DNA from: Photobacterium toruni
GTDB lineage: Bacteria > Pseudomonadota > Gammaproteobacteria > Enterobacterales > Vibrionaceae
Direction of reading: 5' to 3'
NCBI RefSeq assembly: GCF_024529955.1
Contig: NZ_AP024854.1
Coordinates: 2,108,001 to 2,172,000, forward strand
DNA length: 64,000 bases
The translations under genes and the position numbers were made by a program. Positions 58,893-64,000 of this stretch are shown piece by piece. The stretch's first letter is position 1; each line of letters starts with the position of its first letter. The notes beneath the pieces are model-generated. The model was given only the letters and a program-made list of their open reading frames with translations, was not told the DNA's origin and made no database searches.

Positions 58893-60630
58893 TCATCCAG
58901 CTTTTCACTACTTGTGCCGCAAGATCGGGTTCATTGGCAACCAACGCTCGCACTGCTTTAAGTAAATCTTCATCTTTATGTAAATTAGGTAAGTCTAAGT
59001 TACTGCTACTTAATTCAAAACTGTGGTGAGGTTCTAAATCACCACCAATCAAACTAGAACCTTCATTATTACTGTTACTATTGTGCGTTAAAATTGGCAC
59101 CCCATTTTCATCTAATGGTGTTCCATTCGCCGCTTGATTTGGATATAACAATTTATTCATTGCAGGTCGTACTAATACCACGATCACAACAATAATCACT
59201 AAAGCTGCTGCTAACCATCGAATCCAACTGTTAAAATTAGGGTTTTCCCAAATAGGAACATCCGTCAGTGATAACGCTTCAGGTAGAGCAAAAGGTACAG
59301 ATAATACTTCTAATAAATCCCCGCGAGTTTGTGAGAATCCAATCCCTCCCATAAGTAAACGGCGAATTTTCACAATCTCGGCTTCTGATACTGGCACTCG
59401 TGTAATTTCACCTGTTTTAGGATCAATAATCGATTTGTAATCAATCGCAACGGATACAGTTTGACGATCAATAATGCCCGTTTGAGCACGTTTATGGCTT
59501 ATCGTGGTATCTAATTCATAGTTACGCGTTGATTCTCGATGCATTCGACCACTGCCACCACTTGTGCCAGCTTGCATATCTTTAATATTTTCAGGAATAG
59601 AACTACTAATAGGCGGTTGGTTACTTAATGATCCCGGAATACCTGCAACAACTTGACCACCATTGGTATCTTCACGGGTAAACTCACTGCGAGTAGCAGC
59701 GGTCGCGGGATCATACCGTTTACGAGTCTCTTCTAGTGCAGAAAAATCCATCGCTATATCAACTTGTGAGGTGTAATTTCCTAACCCCAGAACAGGCATT
59801 AGAATTGCGTCGATTTTTTCACGTAATGCTTGTTCTTGTTTACGCTCTAATTCATATTCTTTACGTTTAGCCGTCGAACTTGGATCTTCGGTACCAGAAC
59901 TTAATAAACGCCCATGTTGATCTGTCACAGTAACGCGAGTTGGTCGTAAACCAGGTACTGCCGTTGCCACCATATCAACAATAGAATCAACTTCTTGCTG
60001 ACCAAGTGCTGCGCCTGATGCTAAGGTAAGAAAAACGGTTGCAGTGGCATCTTGATTATGACGTACAAACACACTTTGTTTTGGCATTGCCAGCAGGACT
60101 TGTGCCTTTCTAACCTGACTAATTTGCTCAATTGCACGGGCTAATTGGCGTTCCCGGCTTAGTTTTAAACGTTCATTTTCTAAACGCTGTGAAACACCAA
60201 ATCCCATATCTTTCAATAAAATATCATCACCTTCTGCGGTGCGACTATTTAAACCACTACGGGTCAAATCTAATTTTATACTGCTGTATTTATCGGCAGG
60301 AACACGAATAGTATTGCCATCAAGTTGATAATCAATTTTCTTTTGATCAAAATGATCCAAAATAGGGATCAATTCTTCGGTTTCATAGCTCCCCAAGGGG
60401 CGCATTTCAGGCTCTTTTATCCACACCATCATCATCACGATTAATGCAACACAAATCGCAACTGATAGCACTAAAATAACCTGTCGTAACAGATCAAGAT
60501 TGCCTAAAATGCTATCAGTGCGCGATGCTTTCTTTTCTGTAAGATCGGGATCTTGATCAGCATCGCGTAATATCGGCGAGGCATTATTATTTGCAACCGT
60601 AACTTGTTGATTAACAATTTGATCTGACAC
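58879..60630 (-). CDS. fliF: flagellar MS-ring protein FliF
   Basis: FliF forms the MS ring in the inner membrane. 583 residues: two spans (about 55-75 and 465-485), the ring-building domains (VRKAQVLLAMPKQSVFVRHN) and a C-terminal FliG-binding tail (LVANEPDLAAQVVKSWMNED). It follows fliE. Confidence 0.97.
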   Translation of the reverse strand: MSDQIVNQQVTVANNNASPILRDADQDPDLTEKKASRTDSILGNLDLLRQVILVLSVAICVALIVMMMVWIKEPEMRPLGSYETEELIPILDHFDQKKIDYQLDGNTIRVPADKYSSIKLDLTRSGLNSRTAEGDDILLKDMGFGVSQRLENERLKLSRERQLARAIEQISQVRKAQVLLAMPKQSVFVRHNQDATATVFLTLASGAALGQQEVDSIVDMVATAVPGLRPTRVTVTDQHGRLLSSGTEDPSSTAKRKEYELERKQEQALREKIDAILMPVLGLGNYTSQVDIAMDFSALEETRKRYDPATAATRSEFTREDTNGGQVVAGIPGSLSNQPPISSSIPENIKDMQAGTSGGSGRMHRESTRNYELDTTISHKRAQTGIIDRQTVSVAIDYKSIIDPKTGEITRVPVSEAEIVKIRRLLMGGIGFSQTRGDLLEVLSVPFALPEALSLTDVPIWENPNFNSWIRWLAAALVIIVVIVVLVRPAMNKLLYPNQAANGTPLDENGVPILTHNSNSNNEGSSLIGGDLEPHHSFELSSSNLDLPNLHKDEDLLKAVRALVANEPDLAAQVVKSWMNEDG

Positions 60631-60691
60631 TTTTTATTTCTCACACATCTAGCAAATTAGGCGTTATCACACCGACAGATAGCGGCAATAC

Positions 60692-61003
60692 TTATACCGG
60701 CATATTCATTAATTCTTTGTAAGCTTGCACCATTTTATTGCGCACTTGTACGGTAGCTTCAAACGCAACGCTGGATTTATTACGTGCGATCATTACATCT
60801 GATAACGACACACTACGATCTCCTTGATCAAAACGAGTCGCTAAATCACTTGATTGACCTTGAAGAGTATTTACCGACTTAATGGCATCATTGAGTAAAT
60901 GACCAAAATCAGCACTAACTTGTTGTCCTGTTGCTGGGCGAATACTATTTTGAGCATCTAAACGCATCGTCTGCATTTCGGCCGCTAATCCATTAACTTT
61001 CAT
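60692..61003 (-). CDS. fliE: flagellar hook-basal body protein FliE
   Basis: FliE connects the MS ring to the rod. 103 residues ending SVAFEATVQVRNKMVQAYKE-LMNMPV, the conserved C-terminus. First gene of fliEFGHIJ. I looked for a sigma54 promoter in the 60 bp upstream; a GG/GC pair with only 9-base spacing lies in the end of flrC, which I do not count. Confidence 0.95.
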   Translation of the reverse strand: MKVNGLAAEMQTMRLDAQNSIRPATGQQVSADFGHLLNDAIKSVNTLQGQSSDLATRFDQGDRSVSLSDVMIARNKSSVAFEATVQVRNKMVQAYKELMNMPV

Positions 61004-61064
61004 ACCAGAATCTCACTGTGTGTATTGCAACTAAAAATATATTTATCGTCTCGATCCGATCACG

Positions 61065-62447
61065 TTATGCCGGCAATTCAATACCAGCATCACGCATTTT
61101 GGCTAACTTATAACGTAATGTTCGCGGGCTAATCCCCAACCTCTCAGCCATATCTTTACGGTTTCCCTGACAAACCACTAAGGTATCTAGAATAATGCTA
61201 AATTCTTGACCTCGTAATTCATTACCTAAGCTATCGACTGTACTTGATACCTCGGTCATCACCGTGGAGGTATCAGCAACAGTCGTTTTAGACGCTACTG
61301 GTATATTGGTCATCTGCAACCAATCAAGGCCTTCTACCAGTATATGTTGCTCATTTATCATAAGGTTATCGTGAATGATTATCGCGCGTTGAATCACGTT
61401 ATCAAGTTCACGGACATTTCCTGGCCATGAATATTGTAATAATTTGTACTGCGCACAATCAGTAAGAATTGGTACTGCGATACCTTGTTGACACGCATGA
61501 CGGTGTAAGAAAAACTGCGCAAGTGGCACAATATCCCCCTTGCGATCAGCCAATGCTGGCCATGTAATTGGAAATACATTTAAGCGGTAATATAAATCTT
61601 CACGAAAAAGCCCCTCAGCAACATGATTTTTTAAATCACGGTTACTGGTTGCAATAATTCGCACATCCAACTTAATACTTTTACGTCCACCTAAGCGTTC
61701 AACCTCACGCTCTTGTAATACTCGTAATAACTTAGCTTGCAAGTTCACATCCATTTCACTGATTTCATCAAGTAAAATAGTGCCTGTTTGAGCTTGTTCA
61801 AACTTTCCAGGACATGCTTGTACTGCGCCTGTAAACGCTCCTTTTTCATAACCAAAAAGCATCGCTTCTAACATATTTTCAGGAATTGCTGCGCAGTTAA
61901 TAGCAACAAAAGGTCCATCACGGCGCAAAGAATGATCATGAACATAACGCGATAATACTTCTTTACCAGCGCCGCTTGGGCCTAAAACCATAACGTTAGC
62001 ATCGGTTTTAGCGACTTTTTCAGCCATTGATAACAAATGCAGGCTTTTGGGATCAGCAACAATAGTATCAGTCGTGTTACGCCGAATCGGCGCATAACGA
62101 CCCACCATATTAAGCAATACTTGGGGAGCAAACGGTTTTGCCATGTAATCAATAGCGCCGTCTTTCATCGCAGCAACAGCGTCTTCAATATTGGCGTATG
62201 CCGTCATTAATAACACCGGCATTTTCGGCCACTGTAATTTAATACTGCGCAGTAAGGCTAATCCGTCCATACCCGTCATTTGTACATCCGAAACAACAAT
62301 ATCAACAGATTCTGATTTCAGCAGCACTAATGCCTGTTCTGCACTTTCCGCTTCGATCCATTGATAACCTGCTAATGCTAACGTATCGACTAATGCTTCA
62401 CGCAAACCTTCGTCATCCTCTACGACTAATACGCGCGTTTGACTCAT
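61065..62447 (-). CDS. flrC: sigma54-dependent response regulator FlrC
   Basis: FlrC activates class III flagellar genes after phosphorylation by FlrB. 460 residues: receiver (VVEDDEGLREA, phospho-Asp in IVVSDVQMTGMDG), AAA+ domain with LGPSGAGKEVLSRYVH and GYEKGAFTGAV (GAFTGA sigma54-contact loop), and a Fis-type HTH (GNRKDMAERLGISPRTLRYK). It is 29 bp after flrB. Confidence 0.96.
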   Translation of the reverse strand: MSQTRVLVVEDDEGLREALVDTLALAGYQWIEAESAEQALVLLKSESVDIVVSDVQMTGMDGLALLRSIKLQWPKMPVLLMTAYANIEDAVAAMKDGAIDYMAKPFAPQVLLNMVGRYAPIRRNTTDTIVADPKSLHLLSMAEKVAKTDANVMVLGPSGAGKEVLSRYVHDHSLRRDGPFVAINCAAIPENMLEAMLFGYEKGAFTGAVQACPGKFEQAQTGTILLDEISEMDVNLQAKLLRVLQEREVERLGGRKSIKLDVRIIATSNRDLKNHVAEGLFREDLYYRLNVFPITWPALADRKGDIVPLAQFFLHRHACQQGIAVPILTDCAQYKLLQYSWPGNVRELDNVIQRAIIIHDNLMINEQHILVEGLDWLQMTNIPVASKTTVADTSTVMTEVSSTVDSLGNELRGQEFSIILDTLVVCQGNRKDMAERLGISPRTLRYKLAKMRDAGIELPA

Positions 62448-62476
62448 GCTTTACTCTCCATAGTTAAATCGATTCA

Positions 62477-63499
62477 TTATGCGGTTTGAGCGGATAAGGC
62501 TAATGGTAACTGCAAGGTAAAAGTTGCCCCAGCGCCAAGTTGTGATCTTAGTTTCAAGCTACCGCTATGAGCAGATACCACCATCTGCACAACGGCTAAC
62601 CCTAATCCCGTTCCTTGTTGGCGAGTGGTATAAAATGGCTCTAATACTTTTTGGTGATCTTCTGCCGCAATTCCCGGGCCGTTATCAGTCACGCTCAGGA
62701 GTAATATTTGATCTTGTTGTTGGCAACGCACTGCGACTCGACAACCTTTACCTGCCATTTGAATGGCATTGGTGATTAAATTACCCACCGCATTCGCAAG
62801 TGCATTTTCATTGCCCATTAAACGTAATTTTTCATCATCACAGTCAATACTAAAATCAACGTCATTGCTTAAAACTTGTGCTTCTATCATTGCTTCTAAA
62901 CTGTTGAGTAAACTTTCAATCGTAAATTCACTCACCACTTTATTGTCCCCACCTTTAGCAAATAACAGCATATCGTTAACTTGTTTTTCCAGATCGTATA
63001 ATCGATCTACCAGCTTGGTTTGAAACCGAGCCCGTGTGGTTGGAGTTAACCCTGATGATGCTAAATTAGCCGCATACAACAACGCACTTGCTAGTGGAGT
63101 ACGCACTTGATGAGCCAATGATGCCACCATTCGTCCTAACGATGATAAACGTTGCATTTCACTTAACCGTGCTTGTAATTGCCGCGTTTCGGTTAAATCA
63201 GTGATCACGATTAACTGTCCTGCTGCCGACGCTGAAATGGCTAATTTCACTTTACGACCACTACGCAGTGATACTTCATGTCCATCGTCATCTTGTGGTG
63301 CAAAACTACGTTGAATAATATCTCCCCATCGTTGACCCGTTAGCGGCTCACCCAACAACCGCAATGCTTCTTGATTAGCGTCACTAATCACTCCCTTTTC
63401 ATCCAATAAAATTACTGCAACAGGCATCACTTGTAATACCTGTTGATAACGTTCAACTTGTTGGTTTAACGCTAATAATGCTATGGATGAGTCATTCAT
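62477..63499 (-). CDS. flrB: sensor histidine kinase FlrB
   Basis: FlrB phosphorylates FlrC. 340 residues from ATG 63499 (MNDSSIALLALNQQ), preceded by GTAGG; the longer frame up to 63562 would overlap the sigma54 promoter and so cannot be the start. It has no membrane span, a PAS domain (VMPVAVILLDEKGVISDANQ), H-box (SLAHQVRTPLASALL) and ATPase (NLITNAIQMA, DNGPGIA, GTGLGLAVV). It acts in the cytoplasm, probably sensing basal-body assembly. Confidence 0.95.
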   Translation of the reverse strand: MNDSSIALLALNQQVERYQQVLQVMPVAVILLDEKGVISDANQEALRLLGEPLTGQRWGDIIQRSFAPQDDDGHEVSLRSGRKVKLAISASAAGQLIVITDLTETRQLQARLSEMQRLSSLGRMVASLAHQVRTPLASALLYAANLASSGLTPTTRARFQTKLVDRLYDLEKQVNDMLLFAKGGDNKVVSEFTIESLLNSLEAMIEAQVLSNDVDFSIDCDDEKLRLMGNENALANAVGNLITNAIQMAGKGCRVAVRCQQQDQILLLSVTDNGPGIAAEDHQKVLEPFYTTRQQGTGLGLAVVQMVVSAHSGSLKLRSQLGAGATFTLQLPLALSAQTA

Positions 63500-63536
63500 G
63501 ATTAACCTACGACGGACAGCAAGGATAGAGTTTAAA

Positions 63537-63550
63537 GCAATTTTCATGCC
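63537..63550 (-). promoter_or_regulatory. sigma54 promoter of flrBC
   Basis: On the minus strand TGGCATGAAAATTGCT matches the -24/-12 consensus, with exactly 10 bases between GG and GC. Transcription should begin near 63525, about 26 bases before the flrB ATG. FlrA is the expected activator. Confidence 0.88.
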
Positions 63551-63758
63551 ACCAATAATCAATATTTATCAATCACTTATATAAAAAAATAATATTAACC
63601 AGTGTCATTTTTATGACGTTAGTAATATTTTTATGCTTATAAGCCGCCCTTTTTACTCATTCGTATCAATTTACTATCGCGTTAACCCATAAAACATGGT
63701 TACTAGCAATATTTCGTTATCACCTATATAGCTATCGAGCTTTTAAATGGCATAAAAA

Positions 63759-63786
63759 AACCGCCGTCAAATTAATGACGACGGTT
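63759..63786 (-). terminator. terminator between flrA and flrB
   Basis: AACCGCCGTCA and TGACGACGGTT form an 11-bp stem (one G-U) with runs of seven A and seven T on the two sides. The rest of the flrA-flrB gap (63551-63758) is AT-rich and shows nothing else that I can assign. Confidence 0.9.
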
Positions 63787-63811
63787 TTTTTATCAATATA
63801 CAGGCTCTAAA

Positions 63812-64000
63812 TTAGCTGTCTTTTGACAATCCATATTTGCGCATTTTTTCAACAAGTGTTGTTCGACGCATACCTAACATATCAGCAGCACGAGCAACAA
63901 CACCAGATTGTGCATCTAATGCTTGACGAATCATCTCAACTTCCAGCTCAGCAAGCATCTCTTTAAGATTCATCCCTTCTGGTGGTAAATCATTACCAAA
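63812..64000 (-). CDS. flrA: flagellar master regulator FlrA (C-terminal end only)
   Basis: The last 62 residues are present: a linker (PPEGMNLKEMLAELEVEMIR) and the Fis-type DNA-binding helix (GVVARAADMLGMRRTTLVEK). This fits FlrA, the sigma54 activator that tops the polar flagellar cascade; position directly upstream of flrBC supports it. The rest lies beyond the window's right edge. Confidence 0.9.
   Translation of the reverse strand, partial: FGNDLPPEGMNLKEMLAELEVEMIRQALDAQSGVVARAADMLGMRRTTLVEKMRKYGLSKDS

Noticed and set aside
61004-61110. sigma54 promoter for fliE
   Set aside because: The best candidate (TGGTATTGAATTGC) has only 9 bases between GG and GC, which is usually inactive; no other match found in the gap.

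Overview
The window (about 40% GC) looks like a chromosomal segment of a marine gammaproteobacterium of the Vibrionaceae, most likely Photobacterium. The evidence is the Vibrio-type polar flagellar/chemotaxis locus (flrABC to cheW with flhF/flhG and the ParC/ParP pole-targeting pair), close matches to vibrio/enterobacterial proteins (DecR, PrmB, SmrB, TesB), the ECF sigma/DUF3379/FadL/FadL/MlaA/ccm gene order, and integron cassettes. The genus is inferred; no rRNA gene is present.

Layout. 1-2200: a LysR regulator cut by the left edge, a convergent PACE efflux protein, a small unknown gene and a 37-residue lysine-rich protein with a strong hairpin behind it. 2765-4843: three promoterless integron gene cassettes of unknown function, each closed by an attC site. 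The outer core bases of each cassette are perfectly complementary, and there is no integrase in the window. 5000-11700: a palindromic repeat, the 4.5S SRP RNA (ffs), an unknown membrane protein, atl, tesB, decR with a divergent PLP enzyme, queC and prmB. 11700-19700: smrB, a small lipoprotein, sixA, a large M16 peptidase and fadIJ with a FadR-type operator. 19800-26950: a candidate small RNA, an ECF sigma factor with a DUF3379 partner, two FadL porins and mlaA. An IS4-family element (1438 bp, 18-bp inverted repeats, 12-bp target duplication) has split the shared fadL/mlaA terminator; its transposase is broken by a 7-bp tandem duplication. 27000-34250: the complete ccmABCDEFGHI cytochrome c maturation operon. 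34360-35550: a small opposite-strand pair (FliK-like and FlhX-like). 35570-64000: one long minus-strand flagellar and chemotaxis locus reading from flrA down to cheW and a DUF2802 protein.

How the genes work together. FlrA (sigma54 activator) should fire the sigma54 promoters that can be read upstream of flrB, flhA and possibly fliK. FlrB/FlrC then drive later genes and FliA the last class. FliE-FliR, FlhA and FlhB build the basal body and export gate, FlhF/FlhG set polar placement and number, and CheYZAB-ParC-ParP-CheW form the polar chemosensory array. CheA has no recognisable P2 domain; its long linker carries three copies of a DEF-x-LLDELHG motif that resembles the CheY-binding peptides at the FliM N-terminus and CheZ C-terminus, both encoded nearby. 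The fadIJ, fadL, fadL and mlaA genes form a second theme of fatty-acid uptake, oxidation and outer-membrane lipid balance.

Most interesting points: the CheA linker repeats, the orphan cassette array, the small-RNA-like locus between fadI and the ECF sigma gene, and the IS insertion into a bidirectional terminator.
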